DNA from: Psychroflexus lacisalsi
Lineage (GTDB): Bacteria > Bacteroidota > Bacteroidia > Flavobacteriales > Flavobacteriaceae
Direction of reading: 5' to 3'
DNA: 64,000 nt
NCBI RefSeq assembly: GCF_020164495.1
Contig: NZ_JAIQYZ010000001.1
Location: 930,001 to 994,000 of the forward strand
Positions 54,155-63,336 of this stretch are shown here, piece by piece. Within the stretch, counting starts at the first letter, position 1, and each line of letters begins with the position of its first letter. Made by a program: the position numbers and the translations under genes. The notes under the pieces were generated by a model that was given only the letters and a program-made list of their open reading frames with translations, had not been told where the DNA came from and ran no database searches.

Positions 54155-55672
54155 ATGTCAATACCAATTGTAAATTCTATAGCTTCCTGGATATTAAAGA
54201 AGCGTATTCATCATATGGAATTGTTTAAAAAGCATCCCAATGAAGTTCAAAACGAATTGCTACTTGATTTGGTTTATAAAGCCCAAAATACGGAATTTGG
54301 AAAAACCTATGGCTTTGATGAAATAAATAATTACGAAACTTTTAAAGAGCGCATACCAGTTCAAACTTATGAAAATTTTGAAGCTACTTTCGAGAGGTGC
54401 AGGCAAGGAGAAAAGAATTTAATTTGGCCTTCACCTATTACAATGTTTGCAAAGTCTAGTGGAACTACGGGCGCTAAAAGTAAATTTATTCCAGTAAGTC
54501 AGGAAGCTTTAGAGGATTGTCATTATGCGGCCAGCAAGGATTTATTATGCATGTATTTAAATAATAATCCAGACTCTAAGTTATTCACCGGCAAAAGTCT
54601 CAGGTTAGGAGGGAGTAAAGAGATCTACCAGGATAAAGGAACCTCTTATGGAGATCTTTCTGCTCTACTCATACATAATATGCCATTTTGGGCAAGTTAT
54701 AGTAGTACGCCGGGGAACAGTGTCTCCTTGATGAGTGACTGGGAAACAAAAATGCAAGCTATAGTGGATGAAACTATCAAAGAGCGTGTAACAAGCCTTG
54801 CAGGGGTTCCTTCCTGGATGCTTGTATTGTTAAATGATGTTTTGAAAACTTCAGGGAAAAATAGCATCGATGAAGTTTGGCCAGATCTGGAAGTATATTT
54901 TCATGGAGGCGTGAGTTTTGAGCCTTACCGAATCCAGTACGAGCAGATCATACCATCGAGCAAAATGAAGTATTACGAAATATACAATGCTTCAGAAGGT
55001 TTTTTTGCTGCTCAGGATCTTAATGATTCTAAAGATTTATTATTGATGCTCGATTATGGGATTTTCTTTGAGTTTATACCGATGTCAACTTACGGAACGC
55101 CAAAGGAGAAAGTCATCAGTTTGAGCGAAGTTGAAATTGATACCAATTATGCAATAGTAATTACTACAAACTCTGGATTATGGAGGTATAAAATTGGAGA
55201 TACGCTGCGATTCACCTCTTTGGATCCCTTCAGGATAAGAGTGACAGGAAGGACAAAGCATCATATCAATGCATTTGGAGAAGAGCTCATTATTGAAAAT
55301 GCTGAAGCTGCAGTAAAGAAAACAGCTTTTGAACTCAATTGTGAAGTAATGGAATATACGGCGGCACCTGTTTTTATGAAAGGGAAAAAGAAAGGGGCGC
55401 ATGAGTGGATTTTGGAATTTAAAACACCACCTGAAAGTCTTTCTGATTTTCAAATTTGTTTGGATAAAAATCTTCAGGAAATCAATAGTGATTATGAAGC
55501 TAAGCGATATAACAATATGACACTAGACCTTTTGAAAATTCACCAGGCCAAGCCCAAGCTTTTTCAAAATTGGTTAAAACAACACAATAAACTTGGTGGT
55601 CAACATAAGATTCCACGATTATCGAATAATCGGGAACACTTGGAAGAATTGTTGGCTCTAAACGGAAATTGA
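54155..55672 (+). CDS. GH3 family acyl-adenylate/amide-forming protein
   Basis: 505 residues. The family is the bacterial relative of plant GH3 auxin-amido synthetases, in the ANL (acyl-adenylating) superfamily. The adenylate-forming motif AKSSGTTGAKSKFIPVS lies near residues 107-123, YNASEGFFAAQD near 278-289, and the GLWRYKIGDTLRFT and GRTKHHINAFGEEL segments near 345 and 369 bind ATP or acid. It should activate a carboxylate and perhaps join it to an amine or amino acid. The substrate is unknown, and plant hormone chemistry is not implied. Confidence 0.88.
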   Translation: MSIPIVNSIASWILKKRIHHMELFKKHPNEVQNELLLDLVYKAQNTEFGKTYGFDEINNYETFKERIPVQTYENFEATFERCRQGEKNLIWPSPITMFAKSSGTTGAKSKFIPVSQEALEDCHYAASKDLLCMYLNNNPDSKLFTGKSLRLGGSKEIYQDKGTSYGDLSALLIHNMPFWASYSSTPGNSVSLMSDWETKMQAIVDETIKERVTSLAGVPSWMLVLLNDVLKTSGKNSIDEVWPDLEVYFHGGVSFEPYRIQYEQIIPSSKMKYYEIYNASEGFFAAQDLNDSKDLLLMLDYGIFFEFIPMSTYGTPKEKVISLSEVEIDTNYAIVITTNSGLWRYKIGDTLRFTSLDPFRIRVTGRTKHHINAFGEELIIENAEAAVKKTAFELNCEVMEYTAAPVFMKGKKKGAHEWILEFKTPPESLSDFQICLDKNLQEINSDYEAKRYNNMTLDLLKIHQAKPKLFQNWLKQHNKLGGQHKIPRLSNNREHLEELLALNGN

Positions 55673-55683
55673 GTCTATATTTG
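55652..55683 (+). promoter_or_regulatory. Promoter TTG-N21-TATATTTG overlapping the 3' end of the GH3 gene
   Basis: TTG at 55652-55654 and TATATTTG at 55676-55683 with 21 bases between is a full consensus match. It runs across the GH3 stop codon and would drive the small membrane protein and Smr genes. Confidence 0.65.
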
Positions 55684-55704
55684 TCAATTCAAAACTTATT
55701 TTGA

Positions 55705-55911
55705 ATGATCAATACCAAAAAACAAGCTCTTTATACTGCATTTATTATAATAGGAGCAATTATGTTGATTTATGACCTCACTGGAAAAAATGAAAACGTT
55801 TATTTAAAAATTGGCGGACTTCTTATACTTATGATAGGTCTTTACAATTCAACTAAACAGTGGGCAAGCGACAATCCTAAAGACGATAATACTCCTGAAG
55901 ATGAAAAATAA
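55705..55911 (+). CDS. Small two-helix membrane protein
   Basis: 68 residues with two hydrophobic helices (about 8-24 and 33-47) and an acidic C-terminal tail (ASDNPKDDNTPEDEK). No known family is recognised. It has a consensus promoter 22 bases upstream and overlaps the Smr gene by 11 bases, so it is very likely real and cotranslated with it. Confidence 0.7.
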   Translation: MINTKKQALYTAFIIIGAIMLIYDLTGKNENVYLKIGGLLILMIGLYNSTKQWASDNPKDDNTPEDEK

Positions 55912-56446
55912 AAACTTTCAAATAGGTGATAAAGTTGAATTGATCGATGATGATGTGTCTGGAATTGTCACTAAAGTTGAAAGTAATGAAGTTGTTTTTG
56001 AGACTTCAGATGGTTTTGAAATGAAAGTTCCGTTTTCGCTTGTTGTCAAAATTGATGGCCAATTGGATGTGGATCTTAAGGATGATATTTTGCTTCAAAA
56101 ATTGAAGTCAGATTTAAACCCAAAACGAAAAGGGCCTTCTCAAAAGCCAAAACGCCAGCAACCCGCTATGGAAGTGGATCTTCATATTCATAATATTGTT
56201 GATAAAACATCACATCTATCCAATTTTGAAATGCTCAACATCCAGCTTGAGCATAGCAGAAGGAAAATTGAATTTGCTATTGAAAAGCGAATCAAACGCA
56301 TTGTTTTTATTCATGGAGTAGGTCAAGGCGTTCTTAAAGCTGAATTGCATACTCTTTTTAGACGTTATGATCAAGTCGAATTTTACGATGCCGACTATCA
56401 AAAATATGGTCTTGGTGCCACTGAAATTTATATCTACGATCAATAA
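55901..56446 (+). CDS. DUF2027-type Smr domain protein
   Basis: 181 residues, shorter than many DUF2027 proteins (~330). The first ~70 residues form a small beta-barrel (FQIGDKVELIDDDVSGIVTKVE). The C-terminal ~95 are a Smr domain as in MutS2: EVDLHIHNI near 90-98, HSRRKIEFAIEKRIKRIVFIHGVGQGVLKAEL near 118-149. Smr domains nick or bind nucleic acids and, in MutS2/SmrB types, act on collided ribosomes or recombination intermediates. The DxH and HGxG signatures are intact, with HGVGQG as the latter. Confidence 0.86.
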   Translation: MKNKNFQIGDKVELIDDDVSGIVTKVESNEVVFETSDGFEMKVPFSLVVKIDGQLDVDLKDDILLQKLKSDLNPKRKGPSQKPKRQQPAMEVDLHIHNIVDKTSHLSNFEMLNIQLEHSRRKIEFAIEKRIKRIVFIHGVGQGVLKAELHTLFRRYDQVEFYDADYQKYGLGATEIYIYDQ

Positions 56447-56501
56447 TTACTTATCAACTTTTTTAAAATGAAGTTTACCCGACGTAAATTAGATTTAATC
56501 T

Positions 56502-56509
56502 TAAATTTG
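56502..56509 (+). promoter_or_regulatory. -7 element (TAAATTTG) of the dual PPIase gene
   Basis: TAAATTTGCA lies 16 bases before the ATG at 56526, predicting a leader of about ten bases. A TTT around 56474 may replace the -33 TTG. Confidence 0.55.
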
Positions 56510-56525
56510 CAAAAAAAATAAATTC

Positions 56526-57458
56526 ATGGAAAACGGAATATACGCACATTTCAACACGGAAAAAGGTAAAATTATAGTTCAACTTGCTTTCGATAAAACA
56601 CCTGGTACAGTTGGGAACTTTATAGGGCTAGCTGAAGGAAAAATCGAAAACTCAGCTAAAGATTTAGGAACTCCCTATTATAATGGATTAGTCTTTCACA
56701 GAGTAATCGATAACTTTATGATACAGGGAGGAGACCCAAAAGGAAATGGAACTGGTGGACCAGGTTATCAGTTTGATGATGAAATTAACCCTGACTTGAG
56801 GCATGACCGTTCTGGAGTGTTATCTATGGCAAATGCGGGGCCAGGCACTAATGGGAGTCAGTTTTTTATCACACACGGAGCAACACCTTGGCTAGATGGA
56901 AAGCACACAGTCTTTGGTTATGTTGTAGAAGGACAGGACGTTGTCGACAGCATCGAAGGGAAAGACAGCCTAAATTCAGTTGAAATAGAAAGAATTGGAG
57001 AAGAAGCTAAAGCCTTTGATGCAGTAAAAAGTTTTGAGAAATTCAACTCCTCTAAGGCAGAAAGAGAAGCTAAATTAAAAGCTGAAGCTGCTAAAAGGCT
57101 TGATGAAATTTCTAAAGGTTTTAAAGAAACTGAAAGTGGACTTCGTTACCAAATCATCAATGAAGGATCTGGAGCAAAACCGAATAAAGGTCAGGAAGTG
57201 AGTGTTCATTACAAAGGAAGTCTGGTAGACGGAACCGTGTTTGATTCTTCATACAAAAGAAAACAACCTATCGAATTTCCAGTGGGAGCAGGTCATGTGA
57301 TTGAAGGTTGGGATGAAGGTCTTTTATTATTGAATCAAGGGACAAAAGCTCAATTCGTCATTCCTCCTCACTTAGCTTACGGAGATAGAGAAGTAGGTGG
57401 AGTAATTCCTGCAAATTCTATTTTGGTTTTCGACTTAGAGTTGGTTGATATTAAATAG
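56526..57458 (+). CDS. Dual-family immunophilin: cyclophilin-FKBP fusion peptidyl-prolyl isomerase
   Basis: 310 residues with two unrelated PPIase folds. Residues ~4-150 are a cyclophilin ([15 protein letters not shown] near 57-71, [31 protein letters not shown] near 99-129, with the usual catalytic Arg equivalent in FHRV). A charged helix (~165-200) links to an FKBP (~215-310: [69 protein letters not shown]). No signal peptide is seen, so it is cytoplasmic. Cyclophilin-FKBP fusions of this order have been described from Flavobacterium. Ends in a terminator. Confidence 0.92.
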   Translation: MENGIYAHFNTEKGKIIVQLAFDKTPGTVGNFIGLAEGKIENSAKDLGTPYYNGLVFHRVIDNFMIQGGDPKGNGTGGPGYQFDDEINPDLRHDRSGVLSMANAGPGTNGSQFFITHGATPWLDGKHTVFGYVVEGQDVVDSIEGKDSLNSVEIERIGEEAKAFDAVKSFEKFNSSKAEREAKLKAEAAKRLDEISKGFKETESGLRYQIINEGSGAKPNKGQEVSVHYKGSLVDGTVFDSSYKRKQPIEFPVGAGHVIEGWDEGLLLLNQGTKAQFVIPPHLAYGDREVGGVIPANSILVFDLELVDIK

Positions 57459-57478
57459 AAGTCATTATAAACAAAAAC

Positions 57479-57514
57479 ACCCCATAATTAGTTTTAAAAT
57501 TATGGGGTATTTTT
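57479..57514. terminator. Bidirectional terminator between the dual PPIase and sdaA
   Basis: ACCCCATAATT (57479-57489) pairs with AATTATGGGGT (57498-57508) around an eight-base loop, with a T-run after it on the plus strand and an A-rich stretch before it. It lies between two converging genes. Confidence 0.88.
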
Positions 57515-57516
57515 GT

Positions 57517-58956
57517 TTAACAGTCACTCATATTGACTTTAATGGCCAGTCCGCCTTCAGAAGTTTCTTTGTATTTGGACGTCATGTCTTGAGCCGTGTC
57601 CCACATAGTAGCAATCACTTTATCTAGAGGTACTTTAGCTTTGGTGGCATCAGATTCCATAGCAATTTCAGCAGCGTTGATCGCTTTGATGGCACCCATA
57701 GCATTACGCTCAATACAAGGGATCTGAACCAATCCGGCAATAGGATCACAGGTCATTCCAAGATGATGCTCCATTGCGATTTCGCTAGCCATCAGTACCT
57801 GCTCAGGAGTACCGCCCATCAACTCTGTAAGCGCACCAGCAGCCATAGCTGAAGATACACCAATCTCTGCCTGACAACCGCCCATAGCAGCTGAGATGGT
57901 TGCTCCTTTTTTGAATAAACTTCCTATTTCACCTGCAACCAACATGAATTGTTTTAAATCATCAAATGTGGCTTGATGGTTTTCGATTACCATATAGTAC
58001 ATCATCACCGCGGGTAATGTGCCGGAGCTACCATTGGTAGGAGCGGTGACGACACGACCTAGAGAAGCATTGACTTCATTGACAGATATGGCAAAACAGC
58101 TTACCCATTGTAATATTTGTCTGAATTTGACTTCTTTGGTTCTTATAGTCTCAAGCCATTCCTGGGGAGTGCTGTAGGTTTCAAATTTATGCTCTAAAAG
58201 GTTTTTGTTCATCCTTGCGGCTCTTCTATTGACGTTTAAACCCCCAGGCAGAGTGCCTTCTGTATGGCAGCCAATGTACATAGATTCCAGCATGACCTCC
58301 CAAACCTTCTCTAATCCAGAATGAATTTCGAGTTCATTTCTAAGCGATTTTTCGTTTCCAAGAACAATTTCTGATATGATCTTTTGTTCCTTCTTGCAGT
58401 GATCAAGTAACTCTTGAGCAGAATTAATCTGGTATGGGAAGCTTTTAAATTCTTCCTGCTTTTGTTTCGCATTTTCTCGATCTTCTTTTACTACAAATCC
58501 ACCTCCTATGGAGTAAAATGTAGATTCTACTTTTTCGCCATTTTTTAAGTGCGCTATGTAAGTAATACCATTCGGGTGGAACTCCTTGAAATCTTTTTCA
58601 AAGACAACGTCGTTCTTAAAATCAAAATCGATGAACCTAGAATCGTCAAGATTCAATCTACCTTCATTTTTGACTCGGTCTATTTCTACATCAATATGAG
58701 TGATATCCATAGTTACAGGATCATGACCGCAAAGTCCTAAAATAGATGCAATATCCGTTGCATGACCTTTTCCTGTTAAAGACAAAGATCCGTAGAGATG
58801 TATCTTTATATTTTTAACCGAGTCTAAAAGGTCGTCATCCTTCAATTCTTCAATCCAACGTTGAGACGCACGCCAAGGTCCAAGTGTATGTGAACTTGAT
58901 GGTCCAACACCGATCTTCAGCATATCAAAAACACTTATACATTCAATTTTCTTCAT
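57517..58956 (-). CDS. sdaA: L-serine ammonia-lyase, single-chain iron-sulfur type
   Basis: 479 residues from the ATG at 58956 (MKKIECISVFDMLK); the ATG at 58962 (MIMKK) is two codons further out. It converts L-serine to pyruvate and ammonia with a [4Fe-4S] cluster. GVGPSSSHTLGPWRA lies near residues 16-30. Cluster cysteines are visible in GGCQAEIG near 360 and in the pair CDPIAGLVQIPC, 11 residues apart as in other single-chain serine dehydratases. Beta and alpha parts are fused in one chain. It shares a terminator with the converging PPIase gene. Confidence 0.93.
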   Translation of the reverse strand: MKKIECISVFDMLKIGVGPSSSHTLGPWRASQRWIEELKDDDLLDSVKNIKIHLYGSLSLTGKGHATDIASILGLCGHDPVTMDITHIDVEIDRVKNEGRLNLDDSRFIDFDFKNDVVFEKDFKEFHPNGITYIAHLKNGEKVESTFYSIGGGFVVKEDRENAKQKQEEFKSFPYQINSAQELLDHCKKEQKIISEIVLGNEKSLRNELEIHSGLEKVWEVMLESMYIGCHTEGTLPGGLNVNRRAARMNKNLLEHKFETYSTPQEWLETIRTKEVKFRQILQWVSCFAISVNEVNASLGRVVTAPTNGSSGTLPAVMMYYMVIENHQATFDDLKQFMLVAGEIGSLFKKGATISAAMGGCQAEIGVSSAMAAGALTELMGGTPEQVLMASEIAMEHHLGMTCDPIAGLVQIPCIERNAMGAIKAINAAEIAMESDATKAKVPLDKVIATMWDTAQDMTSKYKETSEGGLAIKVNMSDC

Positions 58957-59055
58957 TATCACATCAATTTTTTATCAATGCTGTAAAGATGGGAGATTTT
59001 TTTTACATTTATTAGTGAATGTTCAATTTAAACAGAGAGCTTAAGATTTTTTTTC

Positions 59056-59817
59056 TTAAGGTATTTGATAAAAATGTTCATCATCGTCGCCAAGAATCTC
59101 CTTTTTTCTGAAATCAAAACGTTGGGAAATCCAGACGACCAATGTATGGTTTCTTACAAACCTTTGATTTTGAGATAATTTCACAAAACGATTCATGTAA
59201 CCGACCTGAAAGCTTGTATTCTCAAGTCGTAAACCTAACGTAAGCCAGGTTCTATTCTGGTTAAAATGATTTGTAATAATGTTCTCACCAAAATTGATCA
59301 GAACTTCGTTACTTAAATTTATATAAGGCGTTCCAGAGAAAATCGTTTGTTTCTCAAAATGGTAACGCAAGCCAATAAGTAATCTTAAACGGTGGTTGAA
59401 GTTGAAATCATTTAATAGCTCTCCATTTGCAAAATTTTGCCTGTAACGCATATCATAACGGACACGATTTATCATAGTCCACCTTTCAGTTAACTCGTGG
59501 TTGGCAACTGTCTGCATCCAGGGGCGATGTTCGGTTCTGTTTAATTTAGTATCGTTGCTTTCTGTAGGGATATTCAAATAGGCATAACCTGCAGTGAGAT
59601 AAAGCTTTTCAAAAAATGAGCGTGTAATTCCTGTCCTCGCTACAAAAAAACCATCGGGTACGTAATGAAAATCATTCCATAGCGAATAGTTTTCAGAAAT
59701 TCTTGCACTGGTCATGTAACCGGTCCAGAATTGCCCCTGATTGATGATTTCTTTCTCTTGAGAAAAAGAAAAGTAACTCAAAAGGCAAATTGATAGTAGA
59801 ATAAAGTTTTTAATCAT
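59056..59817 (-). CDS. DUF2490 family outer membrane beta-barrel-like protein
   Basis: 253 residues with a signal peptide (1-19). The body has the repeated amphipathic strands of a DUF2490 barrel (WTGYMTSARISENYSLWNDFHYVPDGF near 32-58, and RVRYDMRYRQNF near 117-128). Function unknown. It diverges from dnaK; its TATGTTTG promoter ends 11 bases from the ATG. Confidence 0.8.
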   Translation of the reverse strand: MIKNFILLSICLLSYFSFSQEKEIINQGQFWTGYMTSARISENYSLWNDFHYVPDGFFVARTGITRSFFEKLYLTAGYAYLNIPTESNDTKLNRTEHRPWMQTVANHELTERWTMINRVRYDMRYRQNFANGELLNDFNFNHRLRLLIGLRYHFEKQTIFSGTPYINLSNEVLINFGENIITNHFNQNRTWLTLGLRLENTSFQVGYMNRFVKLSQNQRFVRNHTLVVWISQRFDFRKKEILGDDDEHFYQIP

Positions 59818-59828
59818 AGGTGTTTACT

Positions 59829-59855
59829 CAAACATAAAATTAAATCTAATAGCAA
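59829..59855 (-). promoter_or_regulatory. DUF2490 gene promoter (TTG-N16-TATGTTTG)
   Basis: On the minus strand, TTG at 59855-59853 and TATGTTTG at 59836-59829 are 16 bases apart. The predicted start near 59823 gives a leader of about six bases. The TGTCA sites begin one base beyond its -33 element. Confidence 0.6.
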
Positions 59856-59856
59856 G

Positions 59857-59882
59857 TGTCATCTTTTTATGACATGCTGTCA
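59857..59882. promoter_or_regulatory. TGTCA/TGACA repeat cluster upstream of dnaK
   Basis: TGTCA (59857-59861), TGACA (59870-59874) and TGTCA (59878-59882) are three copies of one pentamer in alternating orientation. The last two form TGACA-TGC-TGTCA, and the outer part is extended by AGTGT...ACACT. The cluster lies in the 137-base divergent gap between DUF2490 and dnaK, 73 bases before the dnaK ATG. It could be an operator for a heat-shock or other regulator; it is not a CIRCE element by sequence. Confidence 0.4.
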
Positions 59883-59954
59883 CACTCTGTTGGCTGGCAT
59901 AAAGATTGACTTTTGTTGAGCGAAGACAATAATAAGAATATAAAAATAAAAATT

Positions 59955-61865
59955 ATGAGTAAGATTATAGGTATAGATTTAGGAACAACCAACTCTTGTG
60001 TCTCCGTAATGGAGGGTAATGAGCCAACAGTAATTCCTAATGCTGAAGGTAAAAGAACAACTCCATCTGTTATTGCTTTTGTAGAAGATGGTGAAATAAA
60101 GGTAGGTGATCCTGCAAAACGTCAGGCAGTTACCAATCCAGAAAAAACTATTTCCTCTATTAAAAGATTTATGGGAAATAAGTATTCTGAGTCAACTAAA
60201 GAAGTCAGCAGAGTACCTTACAAAGTTGTGAAAGGTGAAAATGATACAGCTCGTGTTGACATCGACGGAAGAATGTATACTCCACAAGAACTTTCTGCTA
60301 TGATTCTTCAAAAAATGAAGAAAACAGCTGAAGATTATTTAGGTCAAGAAGTGACTGAAGCAGTCATTACAGTTCCTGCTTATTTTAACGACTCTCAAAG
60401 ACAAGCAACCAAAGAAGCTGGTGAAATTGCTGGGTTAAAAGTGAGCAGAATTATTAACGAACCAACTGCTGCTGCTTTAGCATACGGTCTTGATAAAAAA
60501 GATAAAGATCAAAAAATCGCAGTATTTGACTTTGGTGGTGGTACACATGATGTCTCCATCCTAGAGTTGGGAGACGGAGTTTTTGAAGTACTAGCTACCG
60601 ATGGTGATACTCACTTAGGTGGTGATGATGTCGATGAGGTAATCATTGACTGGTTAGCTGAAGAATTTATCAAAGATGAAGACATTGATCTTAGAAAGGA
60701 TGCAATGGCACTTCAGAGATTGAAAGAAGCTGCAGAAAAAGCAAAAATTGAATTATCTTCTTCAAATTCAACAGAAATTAACCTACCATATGTTACAGCA
60801 ACGCAAAGCGGACCTAAGCACTTGGTAAGAACATTTACAAGATCAAAATTTGAACAATTAATTTCAGGTCTTGTTAAAAGAACAATCACGCCGTGTGAGA
60901 AAGCTTTAAAAGCTGCAGGTTTGAATACAAGTGATATCGACGAAGTTATTTTAGTTGGTGGTTCAACTCGTATTCCAGCAGTGCAGAAAGCTGTGGAAGA
61001 TTTCTTTGGTAAGAAACCAAGTAAAGGTGTAAACCCTGATGAGGTTGTAGCAATTGGTGCTGGAATTCAAGGTGGTGTTTTAACTGGTGATGTAAAAGAT
61101 GTTTTATTACTTGATGTGACTCCACTTTCTCTTGGTATTGAAACTATGGGAGGTGTGATGACCAAATTGATTGAGTCTAACACAACTATTCCTTCTAAAA
61201 AATCTCAGGTATTTTCAACTGCTCAAGACAACCAGCCAAGTGTAGAAATACACGTATTGCAAGGTGAACGTCCAATGGCAACTGATAATAAAACAATTGG
61301 AAGATTTCACTTAGACGGTATTCCACCAGCAAAAAGAGGTGTTCCACAAATTGAAGTAACTTTCGATATTGATGCCAATGGTATCATCAAAGTAAGTGCT
61401 ACAGATAAAGCTTCTGGTAAATCTCAAGACATTAGAATTGAAGCGTCTTCTGGATTGACTGAAGAGGAAATCAAGAAAATGAAGCAAGATGCTGAAGCTA
61501 ATGCTGAAGCAGATAAAAAGTCTAAAGAAAAAGTAGATAAGCTAAATGAAGCAGATGCTATGATTTTCCAGACTGAAAGCCAAATGAAAGAATTTGGAGA
61601 TAAAATTTCTGATGATAAGAAAAAGCCTATCGAAGAGGCGCTAGAAGAATTGAAAGCAGCTTATGAGACCAAAGAGCTTGAAACGATTACGCCAGCTTTA
61701 GATAAATTGAATGAAGCTTGGAAAACAGTCTCAGAAGAAATGTACAAAGCTCAAGCTGAATCTCAAGGCGGCGGAGGTGAACAACAACCAGGTCCAGATG
61801 CTGAAGATAAAAGCGGAAAAGACGATGGTGACGTTGAAGACGTAGACTTCGAAGAAGTTAAATAA
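59955..61865 (+). CDS. dnaK: Molecular chaperone DnaK (Hsp70)
   Basis: 636 residues from the ATG at 59955 ([15 protein letters not shown]). The frame is open upstream to 59913, but every DnaK starts at this point. The ATPase domain has [47 protein letters not shown] and [15 protein letters not shown]. The substrate-binding domain and helical lid follow, with a Gly-rich linker ([10 protein letters not shown]) and the C-terminal co-chaperone motif DVDFEEVK. No dnaJ or grpE is adjacent. Confidence 0.97.
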   Translation: MSKIIGIDLGTTNSCVSVMEGNEPTVIPNAEGKRTTPSVIAFVEDGEIKVGDPAKRQAVTNPEKTISSIKRFMGNKYSESTKEVSRVPYKVVKGENDTARVDIDGRMYTPQELSAMILQKMKKTAEDYLGQEVTEAVITVPAYFNDSQRQATKEAGEIAGLKVSRIINEPTAAALAYGLDKKDKDQKIAVFDFGGGTHDVSILELGDGVFEVLATDGDTHLGGDDVDEVIIDWLAEEFIKDEDIDLRKDAMALQRLKEAAEKAKIELSSSNSTEINLPYVTATQSGPKHLVRTFTRSKFEQLISGLVKRTITPCEKALKAAGLNTSDIDEVILVGGSTRIPAVQKAVEDFFGKKPSKGVNPDEVVAIGAGIQGGVLTGDVKDVLLLDVTPLSLGIETMGGVMTKLIESNTTIPSKKSQVFSTAQDNQPSVEIHVLQGERPMATDNKTIGRFHLDGIPPAKRGVPQIEVTFDIDANGIIKVSATDKASGKSQDIRIEASSGLTEEEIKKMKQDAEANAEADKKSKEKVDKLNEADAMIFQTESQMKEFGDKISDDKKKPIEEALEELKAAYETKELETITPALDKLNEAWKTVSEEMYKAQAESQGGGGEQQPGPDAEDKSGKDDGDVEDVDFEEVK

Positions 61866-61890
61866 TTTAATTAGATATTGGTTAAGTTTG

Positions 61891-61923
61891 AAAAGCTGCT
61901 CACGAAAGTGAGTAGCTTTTTTT
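61891..61923 (+). terminator. Terminator of dnaK
   Basis: AAAAGCTGCTCAC (61891-61903), GAAA loop, GTGAGTAGCTTTT (61908-61920) with one G-T wobble, then TTT. It lies 25 bases after the dnaK stop and faces the end of the NRAMP-like gene. Confidence 0.92.
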
Positions 61924-61959
61924 GTTATATTGGGTATTGAAATTAATTTTGACTCACGA

Positions 61960-63204
61960 CTAACCCAAGTAATTAAAAACCTCATAAACAATATACCCAA
62001 GACCAAAGCAAACTAAAAAGAATAAGCAAACTTTAGAAAACAGCAAGTAGCCTGAGCTGATCATGATTTTATTATTCTTGTTTGTCATCAATTTCAAATT
62101 GAACCACGCCAGAACAGGAGATGCCAGAAATGACAATCCTGCAGCAAAATCTACTAAAACTGTAAATGTACTTTTCAGGGTATAAAGAATTCCGAGTGCT
62201 ACCACTGGAATCACAATTATAAATAGTTGATAGGTCTTTTGTTCCTTACGACTCTGCTTACCGCTTTGTATCAATTTAGACATCACTCTCGGAAATGCAT
62301 CAGTCACCGTTAAGGTCGTGCTAAACATAGTCACAAAAGCAATAAACGCAATTAAAACTCTACTCCATTCTCCCAAAGTTTGAGTGTACATTTCAATTAA
62401 CTGGCCTGAGAAAGCAACACTCCCTGAAGCAAAACTGATATTGCTGTTATTCATGAGAAAAAGTCCCATCATGAAAAACAAAATGCCAAGTAAAGTGGCT
62501 GAGATATAACCTAAATTAAAATCAAATCCAGCTTCTTTTAAATTGGTTTGGTGGTGAGTTTGGTAAGCTTTTTCCTGTATCCAGATGGAATGCCAGACCG
62601 AAGCATCAATAGGAATTGGCATCCATCCCATTAAGGCTATGACAAAACCAACACCGCTGAGCGTCCATAATTCTGGTGATTTATTAAAACTGATGCTTGA
62701 AAAATCTATTTGAAAGGCTGCAACGACCACCGAAAATAGAGTGCAAACCGTCAGGAAACTGATCACAATCTTCATTAAGAAATCTAGCTTTTTGTATTTT
62801 CCTATTAATAAAATCAGAATACAAAAAATCAACAGAAGAAGACTCCATGTGAAATTTGACCAGCCAAATTCAAATAGATATTCAGCTAAACCAGCAGAAA
62901 CTATTGTGACTGCAGCTTGGATAATAAACATGGTGGATATGGTAATCAATGCAAAAACTTTTAGATATCCTGGTCCAAGTGTTCTGTAGCCGTCAATCAG
63001 ATTTTTTCCTGTTGCTGAGGCATATCTGGATCCAAATTCCATAAACGGATATTTGGTAAGACAAGCAATCAAGATCGCAAAGATCAAAACTACTCCATAA
63101 TCAGCTCCGGCACGTGTGGCCTGGACCAAATGTGAAACTCCAATAGCAGCGCCAGCCAGAAGAAAGCCGGGTCCGATATGTCTTAATAAACCCCTCAAAG
63201 GCAA
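61960..63204 (-). CDS. NRAMP-related divalent metal transporter with altered metal site
   Basis: 414 residues with about 11 membrane segments. The first helix reads GPGFLLAGAAIGVSHLVQATRAGADYG, where canonical NRAMP proteins have DPGN. The sixth helix reads GWMPIPIDASVWHS, where the canonical motif is MPH. The overall pattern is still that of SLC11/NRAMP (PFMEFGSRYASATGKNLIDGYRTLG near 53-77). Loss of the Asp-Asn metal ligands resembles NRAMP-related magnesium transporters, so substrate may differ from manganese or iron. It is monocistronic and divergent from pyrR. Confidence 0.82.
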   Translation of the reverse strand: MPLRGLLRHIGPGFLLAGAAIGVSHLVQATRAGADYGVVLIFAILIACLTKYPFMEFGSRYASATGKNLIDGYRTLGPGYLKVFALITISTMFIIQAAVTIVSAGLAEYLFEFGWSNFTWSLLLLIFCILILLIGKYKKLDFLMKIVISFLTVCTLFSVVVAAFQIDFSSISFNKSPELWTLSGVGFVIALMGWMPIPIDASVWHSIWIQEKAYQTHHQTNLKEAGFDFNLGYISATLLGILFFMMGLFLMNNSNISFASGSVAFSGQLIEMYTQTLGEWSRVLIAFIAFVTMFSTTLTVTDAFPRVMSKLIQSGKQSRKEQKTYQLFIIVIPVVALGILYTLKSTFTVLVDFAAGLSFLASPVLAWFNLKLMTNKNNKIMISSGYLLFSKVCLFFLVCFGLGYIVYEVFNYLG

Positions 63205-63307
63205 AGATTTTAGTTAACAATTTTATTATAATAATTTGAATGTACTACAATTTTAATAGCCAAATTATAAATTGAAACTACTGTCTAACATTACAGCTAA
63301 TTTTAAT

Positions 63308-63315
63308 TACTTTTG
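63308..63315 (+). promoter_or_regulatory. -7 element (TACTTTTG) of pyrR-pyrB
   Basis: TACTTTTG lies 21 bases before the pyrR ATG (63337), predicting a leader of ~16 bases. No TTG was found at the -33 distance. The leader is too short for a PyrR-binding attenuator. Confidence 0.5.
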
Positions 63316-63336
63316 TGAATCAAAGGAAATTCGACG

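Noticed and set aside
59890-59915. dnaK promoter as TTG-N15-GACTTTTG
   Set aside because: The -7 element has a mismatch and the spacing of 15 is below the accepted range, so it was not listed.
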